NCBI GenBank assembly: GCA_902547955.1
Contig: CACCPY010000007.1
Location: 1-64,000, forward strand
Length of the DNA: 64,000 bases
From: an uncultured Alphaproteobacteria bacterium
GTDB taxonomy: Bacteria; Pseudomonadota; Alphaproteobacteria; Methylaequorales; Methylaequoraceae
Direction of reading: 5' to 3'
Under the pieces are notes generated by a model that was not told the origin of the DNA, made no database searches, and worked only from the letters and a program-made list of their open reading frames with translations. The first letter of the stretch is position 1. Every line of letters starts with the position of its first letter. This document shows positions 53,799 to 62,863 of the stretch, piece after piece. The translations under genes were made by a program, and so were the position numbers.

Positions 53799-56286
53799 AA
53801 GAAATTTTCAATGTTGATATTATCAATGGCAAAAAAAACATTGAAGATATTATAGTCGTAGATAAGCTAACAAAAAGTAAAATGCCCATAGAGGATGTAC
53901 CTTGATGACTAGAAACTGCCAGTGTACTAAAAGAAGATATTGTGGTCATAGCACTTAAAAATATTGCTGAAGGGGTTTTGCTATTAACAACAGATTGAAC
54001 ACTATTAAGTTCAATATATCTTCTAAGAAAATATACAGGGTAAGAGACTCCTAAACTAAACAATAACGGTAAAGAAATCATATTTGCGAAGTTAAAATCT
54101 ATTCTGAGAACAATCATAAAAAAAATAGTTAGCAAGCCTCCAATAAATAAGCAAGAAATTGTAACTAAAACAAATTTAACTCTTTTGAAAATAAAAAAAA
54201 TAAAAAAGGTTAAGAATAGTAAAGATATTATCATTGCAAAAATAAATGAATTAATAACAACATTTCCCGCCAAAAGTTGAACTACTGGCATCCCAGTTGC
54301 ATCGGGAAAAATTTCCTGAACATCCTCGACAAATTTTGATAAGTTTTCCTTTTCACTCAAGTTTTTTAACGGAAAAACCTCAATTCTATATTTTCCGCTA
54401 TTTGATAAATATCTTTCTTTATAAAAAAAAGGAAGATTTTGAATAAAATCATCATCGGTTTCTCCGAGATTTCTTAATACTTTAGTTAATTCATCAAATT
54501 TGATAAAATATTTTTTTTGAATCTGTTTATAATCATTCTCTGAAATTATATTTTTCTCAAAAAACTCTAATATGAGTCTCGAATTTTCAGATAAGTTTTG
54601 ATCATCTATTTTTGATACTTTTTTTAGGAGATTTTTAAATCTTTTAAGTTCTTGAGGTTCTGAAAAAAAAGTTACATCTAGTTGTGACGAGATAAGGAAC
54701 TTAAAATAATCAAGCTCATCATCATTATAACTATCAACCAAGTCTTTATAAGAAAAAATTGATTTCACTGTTTTTGTTTTTAAAAGTTTTTCATAATTAT
54801 CTATTTTATCAAAATCTTTCTTATCAAGGACAACAGAAATTATGTAATCTGAAGTAGGGTTTTTTTCTATCAATTGTTTCGCAAGAACCACAGATTGCAA
54901 GTTATCATCTTTGAGATTCAAAGCATCAGAATCAAAATTTATTTTGTTGTAATAAATTGAATTAAAAATAAAAATGAAAACTAAAGGGAAATAAATTAAA
55001 TACTTTCTTTTATCAACAAAAGTTAACAATTTACTGTATACAGTTTTGCCTTTTACAGAGTTGATCTGGAAGTTATGTTTAAAAACTATTAAAAGTGAAG
55101 AAAAAAAAAATAAGTTTGTCAGCAAACCAACAATCAAACCAATAAATGAAATTACGCCAAGCTCTGAAAGCCCAGTATAATTAGTTGGGATAAAGGAAAT
55201 AAAACCTACCATTGATGGAATAGATGCAATTAAAAGAGTATTTGAAATTTTTTGTATATTTTTAGAAATTTTTTTGTCAGACTTTTCCCTATCTTCCAAA
55301 ATCCTTGAATAAATTTGAATTCCATAATCTACAGATAGACCAATAAATAAAACTGCAAACGCGACTGAAATTAAATTAAGCTGTCCAACTAAAACAGTTG
55401 TTAGACCTAATGTAATTATCAAACCAATAAGTATTGAAATAGTTAGATAAAAAATTGCTTTTATATTTCTAAATGCGATCCACAGAATTATTGAAACAAA
55501 AATGAGACTCAATATGCCTGCATTTGAGGCACCGTTTGCTACTGATGATATTTCTTCATAATCAATTACAAGTCCACCGGTATAATCAATACTTACATTT
55601 GAGTATTTTTCAGATAAATCATTCAGAAAATTATAAAAAATTGAAAAGCTGAAATTTGTAATCTTTTCTTTTTTTAACCCGGTTATTATAAATATGTCAT
55701 TATCATCTTTATTAAGAACATTAGACCAATCTAAAAATTCGTTATTTAAAGTTGAAACTTTTAAGTTCTTGAATATTACTCGAAGGTTTGATACATCATT
55801 TTCTGTAAGTTGTTCTTTCTTTAAAATTAATGATAATAAATTATTAAATCCTTGTAATCTTGGTTTACTGCTTATTTCAGAGATAAAGGGTTGATTTTCA
55901 TAAAGCTTGTTTACCAATTCTTTCTTTTGATTCTCATTTAGAAATACAAAAAAATTTTTCTTAAAAATCTCATCCATTGATGGAGAATAAAAAAACATTA
56001 ATTCATTCCTACTTTTCAAATCTTCAAGAATTAATTTTGCTGCTTTATTAACTTCACTTTTATTTCCTGAAATTTTAATGAGAATGTTATTTTCTAAAAT
56101 CTTAAAATCTTTTTTTAAATTTTCTTGGTCTATTTTAAATTTTAGATTTTTATTTATTAAAGAATCTGTTGAGGTATCAACCTGTAAATAATTAAAAATT
56201 AAATACATTGAAATAAGACTAATTGATAAAAAAAGGGCTATTATTGTTTTAGGAAAAGAAAGCGTAATATCAAAAAATTTTTTCAT
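53791..56286 (-). CDS. RND/MMPL-family transporter
   Basis: Large membrane protein of 831 residues (ATG 56286; an in-frame TTG 18 bases earlier is less likely). Two RND-like repeats, each one helix plus a large periplasmic domain and five more helices. Landmarks are VAFAVLFIGLSVDYGIQIYSRILED near residues 308-332 and the second-repeat LPLLFSLGVSYPVYFLRRY near 740-760, the GxSxDY-type segment of MMPL/SSD proteins. The family exports lipids; HpnN, its hopanoid relative, is similar in size. No hopanoid genes are nearby. It faces the lipoprotein gene at the 3' end. Confidence 0.87.
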   Translation of the reverse strand: MKKFFDITLSFPKTIIALFLSISLISMYLIFNYLQVDTSTDSLINKNLKFKIDQENLKKDFKILENNILIKISGNKSEVNKAAKLILEDLKSRNELMFFYSPSMDEIFKKNFFVFLNENQKKELVNKLYENQPFISEISSKPRLQGFNNLLSLILKKEQLTENDVSNLRVIFKNLKVSTLNNEFLDWSNVLNKDDNDIFIITGLKKEKITNFSFSIFYNFLNDLSEKYSNVSIDYTGGLVIDYEEISSVANGASNAGILSLIFVSIILWIAFRNIKAIFYLTISILIGLIITLGLTTVLVGQLNLISVAFAVLFIGLSVDYGIQIYSRILEDREKSDKKISKNIQKISNTLLIASIPSMVGFISFIPTNYTGLSELGVISFIGLIVGLLTNLFFFSSLLIVFKHNFQINSVKGKTVYSKLLTFVDKRKYLIYFPLVFIFIFNSIYYNKINFDSDALNLKDDNLQSVVLAKQLIEKNPTSDYIISVVLDKKDFDKIDNYEKLLKTKTVKSIFSYKDLVDSYNDDELDYFKFLISSQLDVTFFSEPQELKRFKNLLKKVSKIDDQNLSENSRLILEFFEKNIISENDYKQIQKKYFIKFDELTKVLRNLGETDDDFIQNLPFFYKERYLSNSGKYRIEVFPLKNLSEKENLSKFVEDVQEIFPDATGMPVVQLLAGNVVINSFIFAMIISLLFLTFFIFFIFKRVKFVLVTISCLFIGGLLTIFFMIVLRIDFNFANMISLPLLFSLGVSYPVYFLRRYIELNSVQSVVNSKTPSAIFLSAMTTISSFSTLAVSSHQGTSSMGILLFVSLSTTIISSMFFLPLIISTLKISSK

Positions 56287-56354
56287 CCTAATAAAAAATA
56301 TCAAATTTTTTTTTTTTTGTTGGAAAAAAATAAACTTTTTAGTACTAAAGTGTG

Positions 56355-56552
56355 ATGGATCTAACTGTTGATAGAATTATAGAAAGAATTTCTGAAGGAA
56401 ATTATGAACCCAAAAGGTATAAAATTATTCGATTGAAGACTATATCTGGTAATATTCATGCTGTTATTGTAGATATAAAAGATGAACAATCAGAAATGTT
56501 GGTTGCATTATCTGTACTAGAGGATAAAAATAAATATAGAATAATCAAATAG
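56355..56552 (+). CDS. Small unknown protein (65 residues)
   Basis: ATG at 56355 (GTG 56352 adds one residue). The product is charged and soluble (MDLTVDRIIERISEGNYEP at the start) with a beta-like second half (GNIHAVIVDIKDE). It lies 68 bases from the divergent MMPL start and 9 bases before the SRPBCC gene on the same strand. No family recognised. Composition looks like real protein rather than a shadow frame. Confidence 0.55.
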   Translation: MDLTVDRIIERISEGNYEPKRYKIIRLKTISGNIHAVIVDIKDEQSEMLVALSVLEDKNKYRIIK

Positions 56553-56561
56553 AGGTATTAA

Positions 56562-57092
56562 ATGAATAAATACAAATTTTCTTTTATCTTAACTTTACTT
56601 TTCCTTTTTTCAACTACGCTATCCGCTCATGGTCCTTCTAGACAAAAGGTGTCAGAGAAGATCCAAATTAATGCCGAATCTAGTAAAGTTTGGAGTATCG
56701 TTAAAAATTTTAAAGATTTTAAATGGAATAGTGAAATTACTGAGTGCTCAGCCTCAAAAAATTCTGTAGGATCTGAAAGAGTTATTGAATTCTCAAACGG
56801 AAGTAAAGTTAAACAAAAACTTGAAAAGTTAGATGAAAATAAAATGATGATTGGATGGAGAATTATTGAAACTGATAATAAGATGTTACCTGTTAACAGT
56901 TATGCAGCAAAGGTCTTTGTAAAAAATAATGATGACGACACTTCAACTATAAATTATAAAGCAGGGTTTTATAGAGGCTTTATGGGTAACGATCCACCTG
57001 AAGAATTAAATGATGAAAACTCCAAAAAAAAAGTCCAGGAGTTCATAAAAAAATCTCTTGAAGGTCTTAAAGAAATTGCTGAGAAGAATTAG
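56562..57092 (+). CDS. Exported SRPBCC-fold protein (MxaD-like)
   Basis: Protein of 176 residues with a signal peptide (about 1-22, LFSTTLSAHG) and a START/SRPBCC hydrophobic-ligand fold (KVSEKIQINAESSKVWSIV, about 28-47, then IEFSNGSKVKQKLEKLDE). Exported SRPBCC proteins with a neighbouring YncE-like propeller occur in methanol dehydrogenase (MxaD) gene groups. The pairing here hints at PQQ-linked alcohol oxidation, but no mxaF/xoxF dehydrogenase is in the window. The 3' end overlaps the next gene. Confidence 0.78.
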   Translation: MNKYKFSFILTLLFLFSTTLSAHGPSRQKVSEKIQINAESSKVWSIVKNFKDFKWNSEITECSASKNSVGSERVIEFSNGSKVKQKLEKLDENKMMIGWRIIETDNKMLPVNSYAAKVFVKNNDDDTSTINYKAGFYRGFMGNDPPEELNDENSKKKVQEFIKKSLEGLKEIAEKN

Positions 57093-58041
57093 TTTTCATC
57101 TTAGTTTTTGCTTTACATTTTTTTCATTTTTTTGTGTTTTAGCAAAATCAGATATAGCAATAATAACTAATCAGGAGGCTGATACTGTCGATATCATTAA
57201 TCTTAAAGAAAAAAAAAAAATATCTGAAATAACTGTAGGTAAAAAGCCCGCAGGGATTTTCATTGACAAATCAAAAAAAATTTTTTTCACTTCAAACCCT
57301 GGAAGTAATAATATTTCGATGGTTAATCTAAAAAACTTAGAACACGTTTTGTTAAATGGTGGAAAAAGTCCAATGAGTCTTCAGTTTAATACTGATAGTA
57401 ATCTGCTTTATATAAGCAATTGGTTTGAAAATCAGATTTCAATTCTTGATATAAATAAAAATAAAATAACTTCAAAAATTAATGTTGGTAAGTCTCCCGC
57501 AGGCATGTATTTAACAAATTCTAACAAGCTTTTTGTTGCGATTAAAGGAGAAGATATTATCACAATAATCGATACTGTATCCCTAAAAAAAATAAAAGAT
57601 GTAAAGGTTGGTAAAGCTCCTTACGGTGTATTTTCTAATGAGGATACAAATCTTTTATTTGTTACTAATGTTCAATCTAATTCTGTAACGATAATAGATA
57701 AAAACTCTTTTAAAGCTCTGACTAATGTAGATGTTGGGGAATGGCCGTACCAAATTGCTTATGAAAATAAAAGGAAATTAATTTTTGTTACCAATCAAAG
57801 GGATAATAGCATTTCAATTATTGATTTAAAAAAATTAAAAGTCAGCAAGACTCTTGATGATATTTGTGAATATCCAGAGGGAATAGATATCAGCTACAAT
57901 GAAAATTTAATTGTTGTAGCTTGTTGGTTTGAAGATAATATTATTCTATTAAATTTAGAAAGTTACAAACTTGTAAAAAAAATTAATGTTTCCGGAGGAC
58001 CTAGATCATTTGGAAATTTTATTTTAGAAGATTATGAATAA
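57076..58041 (+). CDS. Exported YncE-family beta-propeller protein
   Basis: About 321 residues. A hydrophobic signal segment (FTFFSFFCVLAKS) is followed by about seven repeats of the type VGKxPxGxxxxxxxxxLFVxNxxxNxVSIID, for example ITVGKKPAGIFIDKS, INVGKSPAGMYLTNS, VKVGKAPYGVFSNED and VDVGEWPYQIAYENK. The family is periplasmic and often linked to PQQ-dependent catabolism. The start is uncertain: TTG 57076, preceded by AAGG, or TTG 57058. It begins inside the SRPBCC gene and ends 8 bases inside transketolase. No enzymatic residues are visible. Confidence 0.82.
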   Translation: MLRRISFHLSFCFTFFSFFCVLAKSDIAIITNQEADTVDIINLKEKKKISEITVGKKPAGIFIDKSKKIFFTSNPGSNNISMVNLKNLEHVLLNGGKSPMSLQFNTDSNLLYISNWFENQISILDINKNKITSKINVGKSPAGMYLTNSNKLFVAIKGEDIITIIDTVSLKKIKDVKVGKAPYGVFSNEDTNLLFVTNVQSNSVTIIDKNSFKALTNVDVGEWPYQIAYENKRKLIFVTNQRDNSISIIDLKKLKVSKTLDDICEYPEGIDISYNENLIVVACWFEDNIILLNLESYKLVKKINVSGGPRSFGNFILEDYE

Positions 58042-59989
58042 TAAAGATTTAAGTTTAATGGCAAATGCAATAAGGGCCTTGTCAATAGATGCTATTGAAA
58101 AAGCCAAATCTGGCCATCCTGGAATGCCATTAGGAATGGCTGACGTAGCAACTGTACTTTTTACAAAATTTTTGAAATTTGATCCATCTTCTCCAGATTG
58201 GATAGATAGAGATAGATTCATTCTATCAGCAGGACACGGTTCAATGCTTTTATACGCAATTTCACATCTAGTTGGTTATAAAGATTCGTCTATTAAACAA
58301 ATTAAAAGTTTCAGACAGCTAGGAAGTAAAACAGCCGGTCATCCTGAATATGGTTTGTTGAAATGCATTGAAACCACCACTGGTCCGTTAGGTCAAGGTC
58401 TTGCAAATGCAGTTGGTATGGCAATAGCTGAAAAAATTCTAAACCAAAAATACGGAAATTTGATTAACCATAAAACTTACGTTATTGCAGGTGACGGATG
58501 TTTAATGGAGGGTATTTCGCATGAGGCAATTTCTATTGCCGGGCATATGAAACTCAAAAATTTAATTGTTTTTTTTGACGACAATAAAATTTCAATTGAT
58601 GGATCAACAAATCTAACATGCTCTGATGATCAAAAAAAAAGATTTATAGCATCTAATTGGAATACCATAGAGATTGATGGGCACTCTTATGAAAGTATTG
58701 AAAATGGAATAAAAAACGCAATCAAATCTAATAAACCAACCTTAGTCTTATGTAAAACAACAATAGGATACGGATCTCCAAACAAATCTGGTAAAGAAAC
58801 ATCTCACGGCTCACCCTTGGGAAGTGATGAGGCAAAGCTTACCAAAAAAAATTTAAACTGGGATTATAAAAGTTTTGAGGTTCCAAAAATAATTAAAGAA
58901 AAATGGTTGAAAGTTGGTCTTAAAGGAAAAAAAAAGAGAACATCATGGGAAAAAAAGTTATCAGAATCTAGTTTTTCAAATAAAATAAAAAATCAGTTTA
59001 AAAATAAAAAAATAAATAGAGACAATAAAACACAAGATTTTTTAAAAAAAATTATTGAAACAAACAAACCAGAAGCTACAAGAAAGTCTTCACAAAATAC
59101 TTTAGAGTTCCTCTCAACAAAAATAAATAATTTTATTGGTGGATCAGCAGATTTGACTGGTTCAAACCTGACGAAAACAAAATACTCAATTATTAAAAAT
59201 AAGGATATTAATTACATCCATTATGGCATTAGAGAACATTTAATGGCAGCTGCAATGAATGGTATAGCTGTCCATAAAGGATTTATTCCATACGGAGGAA
59301 CCTTCTTGGTTTTTTCAGATTATTGTAAAAACGCAATACGGTTGTCAGCTATGATGAAAAAACAAGTTATTTATGTTTTAACCCACGACTCCATTGGGCT
59401 TGGGGAAGACGGTCCAACTCACCAACCTATAGAGCATTTAGTAGCTTTGAGATCAATCCCTAATCTTTTAGTATTCAGGCCATGTGACGCAATAGAAACT
59501 TTTGAATCATGGGAAATTGCAATAAATACTTTTAATTCACCAAGTGCGATAATTCTTTCACGTCAAAACCTTCCTTTGTTGAGAAATAAAATAGACAGTA
59601 ATAGGGTTATGTACGGTGGATATTTTCTAAAATCTACAAGTGAAGCAAAGTTAACTATCATTGCTACAGGATCAGAAGTGAGTATTGCTGTAGAAGTTTC
59701 AAAAATTTTAAAAGAACAATTCAATTTGAATTCCAACGTAGTTTCAATGCCATCAATTGAACTTTTTGAAAAACAATCTGAAAAATATAAAGATAAAATA
59801 TTAGGAAATAAACCAAGATTGGTTATTGAAGCTGCATCTAGTTACAGTTGGCATAAATATCTAAATAAAAAAGACTTAATTGTAAGTATAGATACCTTCG
59901 GAGAATCTGGTAAAGCTGAAGATCTTTTTAATTTTTTTGGTTTTAATACTAAAAATATAGTAGGATTAATTAAAAAACATTTTCTGTGA
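58034..59989 (+). CDS. tkt: Transketolase
   Basis: Thiamine-diphosphate enzyme of the pentose phosphate pathway, 651 residues. AKSGHPGMPLGMADV near 18-32, HGSMLLYA, GPLGQGLANAVGMAIAE near 116-132, and the ThDP-binding GDGCLMEGISHEAIS near 153-167 through DDN are present; the catalytic Glu is in YGIREHLMAAAMNG (about 396-409). Family length is about 660. ATG 58034 overlaps the propeller gene by eight bases. The stop shares four bases (GTGA) with the pgk start, so tkt-pgk are translationally coupled. Confidence 0.97.
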   Translation: MNNKDLSLMANAIRALSIDAIEKAKSGHPGMPLGMADVATVLFTKFLKFDPSSPDWIDRDRFILSAGHGSMLLYAISHLVGYKDSSIKQIKSFRQLGSKTAGHPEYGLLKCIETTTGPLGQGLANAVGMAIAEKILNQKYGNLINHKTYVIAGDGCLMEGISHEAISIAGHMKLKNLIVFFDDNKISIDGSTNLTCSDDQKKRFIASNWNTIEIDGHSYESIENGIKNAIKSNKPTLVLCKTTIGYGSPNKSGKETSHGSPLGSDEAKLTKKNLNWDYKSFEVPKIIKEKWLKVGLKGKKKRTSWEKKLSESSFSNKIKNQFKNKKINRDNKTQDFLKKIIETNKPEATRKSSQNTLEFLSTKINNFIGGSADLTGSNLTKTKYSIIKNKDINYIHYGIREHLMAAAMNGIAVHKGFIPYGGTFLVFSDYCKNAIRLSAMMKKQVIYVLTHDSIGLGEDGPTHQPIEHLVALRSIPNLLVFRPCDAIETFESWEIAINTFNSPSAIILSRQNLPLLRNKIDSNRVMYGGYFLKSTSEAKLTIIATGSEVSIAVEVSKILKEQFNLNSNVVSMPSIELFEKQSEKYKDKILGNKPRLVIEAASSYSWHKYLNKKDLIVSIDTFGESGKAEDLFNFFGFNTKNIVGLIKKHFL

Positions 59990-61173
59990 TTACTTTAAAA
60001 AAAAAATTTTCGGACATAACAAATTTTGTTTTCAACAAAAAAGTTATTGTTAGAGCAGATTTAAATTTACCATATTTCGATGGAAAAATTTCGGATTTTA
60101 CTAGAGTTGAAAAAATTTTACCTACAATAGATTTTCTTTTAAAAAATCGAGCAAAAATTATTCTTATTTCTCATTTTGGAAGACCAAAAACCGAAAATAA
60201 ACATGAGTTTACATTGGATATAATTAAAGAAGACATTGAGAAAATCTTTAAAAAGAAAATTCTTTTTTGTGATGATAGTTTAAAAACTTTAAAAAGAGAC
60301 AAAATTGAAAAACTATTTAATAGTAATGATATTATTTTAATGGAAAATATAAGGTTTTATGAAGAAGAAACAAAAAATGATGAAGGGTTTTCAAAAAAAA
60401 TTGCTGGTTTAGGTGATATATATATAAATGAATGCTTTTCGGTCTCTCATAGAGCACATTCGTCAATAGTAGGTATTCCCAAGTTTTTGCCATCTTTTCC
60501 AGGAATACTCCTTGAAAATGAAATTTCAAATTTAAAAAATTTAATAACCTCAAATAATTCTTCTACAATAGCAGTGTTTGGTGGTTCAAAAATCTCTACC
60601 AAACTTAAAATAGTTGAGTTTTATTTAAATAAATTTAATAAAGTTATTTTTGGTGGTGCAATGGCGAACACTTTTTTGAAAGCAAAAAATATTGAAATAG
60701 GCTCATCTTTATACGAAAAGTCAATGGTTAAAACGGCAAAACAATTAATTGAAAGATTTTCAGAAAAGATTCTTCTACCTGAAGATGTAATTACTGAAGC
60801 AAAAACCTCTAAAGATATTGAAGTTAAACCGTTAGATAAAGTCCTCAAAGGAGATAATATTCTTGATATAGGTCCAAAAACAAGACTTAAATTTTACAAT
60901 GAAATCATTAAAACTGATAAACTTTTATGGAATGGTCCTCTTGGTTATTTTGAAAAAAAACCATTTGATGAAGGCACTGGATTTGTAGTAAAAGCTGTAA
61001 AAAATAACAAAAATAAAAATTTCTTTTCTGTAGCAGGTGGAGGTGATACTATATCGTTGTTGAAACAGGTAAACGCTTTTCAATATTTTTCATTCATTTC
61101 TACAGGCGGGGGAGCATTTCTGGAGTTTATCAGAGGAGATGGTCTACCTGGTTTAGATAGCTTGAATGAATAA
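59986..61173 (+). CDS. pgk: Phosphoglycerate kinase
   Basis: Glycolytic kinase interconverting 1,3-bisphosphoglycerate and 3-phosphoglycerate with ADP/ATP, 395 residues. Motifs are KVIVRADLNLPYFDGKI (about 19-35), LISHFGRPK (about 62-70), HRAHSSIVGIPKF near 156, and the ATP-binding WNGPLGYFE and GGGDTISLL near the C-terminus. The start is GTG 59986 inside the transketolase stop. In many alphaproteobacteria gap stands between tkt and pgk; it is missing here. A good ribosome-binding G-run follows for the next gene. Confidence 0.97.
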   Translation: MITLKKKFSDITNFVFNKKVIVRADLNLPYFDGKISDFTRVEKILPTIDFLLKNRAKIILISHFGRPKTENKHEFTLDIIKEDIEKIFKKKILFCDDSLKTLKRDKIEKLFNSNDIILMENIRFYEEETKNDEGFSKKIAGLGDIYINECFSVSHRAHSSIVGIPKFLPSFPGILLENEISNLKNLITSNNSSTIAVFGGSKISTKLKIVEFYLNKFNKVIFGGAMANTFLKAKNIEIGSSLYEKSMVKTAKQLIERFSEKILLPEDVITEAKTSKDIEVKPLDKVLKGDNILDIGPKTRLKFYNEIIKTDKLLWNGPLGYFEKKPFDEGTGFVVKAVKNNKNKNFFSVAGGGDTISLLKQVNAFQYFSFISTGGGAFLEFIRGDGLPGLDSLNE

Positions 61174-61184
61174 GGGGGGTTATT

Positions 61185-62213
61185 ATGAGTACTGATAAAC
61201 TAAACTTAATTGCAAAAAAGTTGTGCGAAAAGCCAAAAGGTATCTTAGCTGCTGATGAAAGCACTAATACAATAAAAAAAAGATTTGATTCTATAAATGT
61301 TGAATCTAACTTTGAAATGAGAAGAGCGTATAGAGAGTTATTATTCAAAACTCCTAATTTAAAAAACTTCATTAGTGGTGTAATATTGTTTGATGAAACT
61401 ATTCGACAAGAGGATTCTGAAAAAACCTCTTTAGCAAAATATTTGTTAGACAATGATATAATACCTGGAATTAAAGTTGACACAGGTGCTATTCGTCTTG
61501 AAAAAAATTCACAGGAAAAGTTAACAGAAGGATTAGATGGTTTAGGAAAAAGGTTAGAGGAATATAAAAGTTTGGGCGCAAGTTTTACAAAATGGAGAGC
61601 AATAATAACAATCGATAATAAATCTAATATGCCAAGTGATTATTGTATTGAAAGCAACTCTTTTAATTTAGCAAGATATGCAAAAATTGTTCAAGATTGC
61701 GATATGGTACCAATAGTTGAGCCTGAAGTAATTATGGACGGAGAGCATTCAATTGAAGATTGTTATGAGGTAACATGCAAAACGCTTAAAAATGTATTTA
61801 AACAACTTGAGCTTCACAAAGTTTTTTTAGGTGGAATATTATTAAAACCAAATATGGTAATCTCTGGAACTCTAAACAAAAATCAAGCCTCAATTGAAAC
61901 CGTGGCTGAGCTTACACTGGATTGTCTGCATAAATGTGTGCCTCAAGATGTTCCTGGGATTGTTTTTTTGTCAGGTGGTCAAAGTAATGAGCTTGCAACT
62001 GAACATCTTAACGAAATGAATAAGAAATCTAAAGATCTTCCATGGAATTTAAGTTTTTCTTATGGTAGAGCTTTGCAACAACCATCACTTAGTAAGTGGT
62101 TTGGAAAAGATGAAAATATTCAAATAGCTCAGGAGGCATTATTCCAAAGAAGTCAATTTAATTCGGAGGCTACATCAGGAAAGTATAATTCCGAAAATGA
62201 AAATAAAATATAA
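61185..62213 (+). CDS. fba: Fructose-bisphosphate aldolase, class I
   Basis: Schiff-base class I aldolase of 342 residues. GILAADESTNTIKKRF near 19-34 and VILFDETIRQ are class I features of the animal-like family. The Schiff-base lysine is expected in GGILLKPNMVISG (about 216-228). ATG 61185 follows GGGGGG at 61172-61177, the strongest Shine-Dalgarno-like element in this operon. Follows pgk by 11 bases. It supports gluconeogenic or Calvin-type/pentose routes as well as glycolysis. No zinc-dependent class II motif. Confidence 0.94.
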   Translation: MSTDKLNLIAKKLCEKPKGILAADESTNTIKKRFDSINVESNFEMRRAYRELLFKTPNLKNFISGVILFDETIRQEDSEKTSLAKYLLDNDIIPGIKVDTGAIRLEKNSQEKLTEGLDGLGKRLEEYKSLGASFTKWRAIITIDNKSNMPSDYCIESNSFNLARYAKIVQDCDMVPIVEPEVIMDGEHSIEDCYEVTCKTLKNVFKQLELHKVFLGGILLKPNMVISGTLNKNQASIETVAELTLDCLHKCVPQDVPGIVFLSGGQSNELATEHLNEMNKKSKDLPWNLSFSYGRALQQPSLSKWFGKDENIQIAQEALFQRSQFNSEATSGKYNSENENKI

Positions 62214-62863
62214 TGGATGAACAAATAAAAATTGCGCCCTCAATATTGTCAGCAGATTTTTCTATTCTTGGAGATGAAATCAAGGCTCTTGACTCAAGCA
62301 ATTGTGAATATATTCATATAGATGTAATGGACGGTCATTTTGTACCTAATATCACCATCGGACCGGATGTAGTTAAATCACTAAGAGGATATACCAAAAA
62401 AACTTTTGATGTTCATCTAATGATTGATCCAGTTGAAAAGTTTTTAGTTCCATTTATAGATGCAGGTTCCGATATAATTACAATTCACCATGAAATCTCT
62501 GAAAATGTTTTTCAATGTTTTGAAACCATAAAAAACAATAACAAAAAAGTTGGTATTTCAATAAAGCCTTCCACACCAGTTAACGTTCTTTCTAAGTACT
62601 TGGAATATATCGATTTGATTCTGATAATGACTGTAGAACCAGGGTTTGGAGGACAAAAACTTATGAATGACCAGATAGAGAAAATTAAGAAAACAAAAGA
62701 ACTAATTGGAAATAGAGCTATAGATATTGAAGTTGATGGAGGTATAAATACCCAAAATGCAAAAATTCTTATAGATGCAGGAGCTAATGTCTTGGTATCA
62801 GGATCAACAATTTTTAAATCTAAAAATTATCAAAAAACAATTAATGAACTAAGAAATTCATGA
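62213..62863 (+). CDS. rpe: Ribulose-phosphate 3-epimerase
   Basis: TIM-barrel epimerase of 216 residues between ribulose-5-phosphate and xylulose-5-phosphate. IAPSILSADF at the start, IHIDVMDGHFVPNITIGP near 35-52, the metal-ligand segment DVHLMI, MTVEPGFGGQKL near 140-151, and EVDGGINTQNA near 173-183 are complete. ATG shares one base with the fba stop (TAATG). With tkt, pgk and fba it forms a four-gene central carbon operon. No oddities. Confidence 0.96.
   Translation: MDEQIKIAPSILSADFSILGDEIKALDSSNCEYIHIDVMDGHFVPNITIGPDVVKSLRGYTKKTFDVHLMIDPVEKFLVPFIDAGSDIITIHHEISENVFQCFETIKNNNKKVGISIKPSTPVNVLSKYLEYIDLILIMTVEPGFGGQKLMNDQIEKIKKTKELIGNRAIDIEVDGGINTQNAKILIDAGANVLVSGSTIFKSKNYQKTINELRNS

Noticed and set aside
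60332-61483. Minus-strand open frames opposite pgk and fba
   Set aside because: They are antisense to strong coding genes and show no family features.
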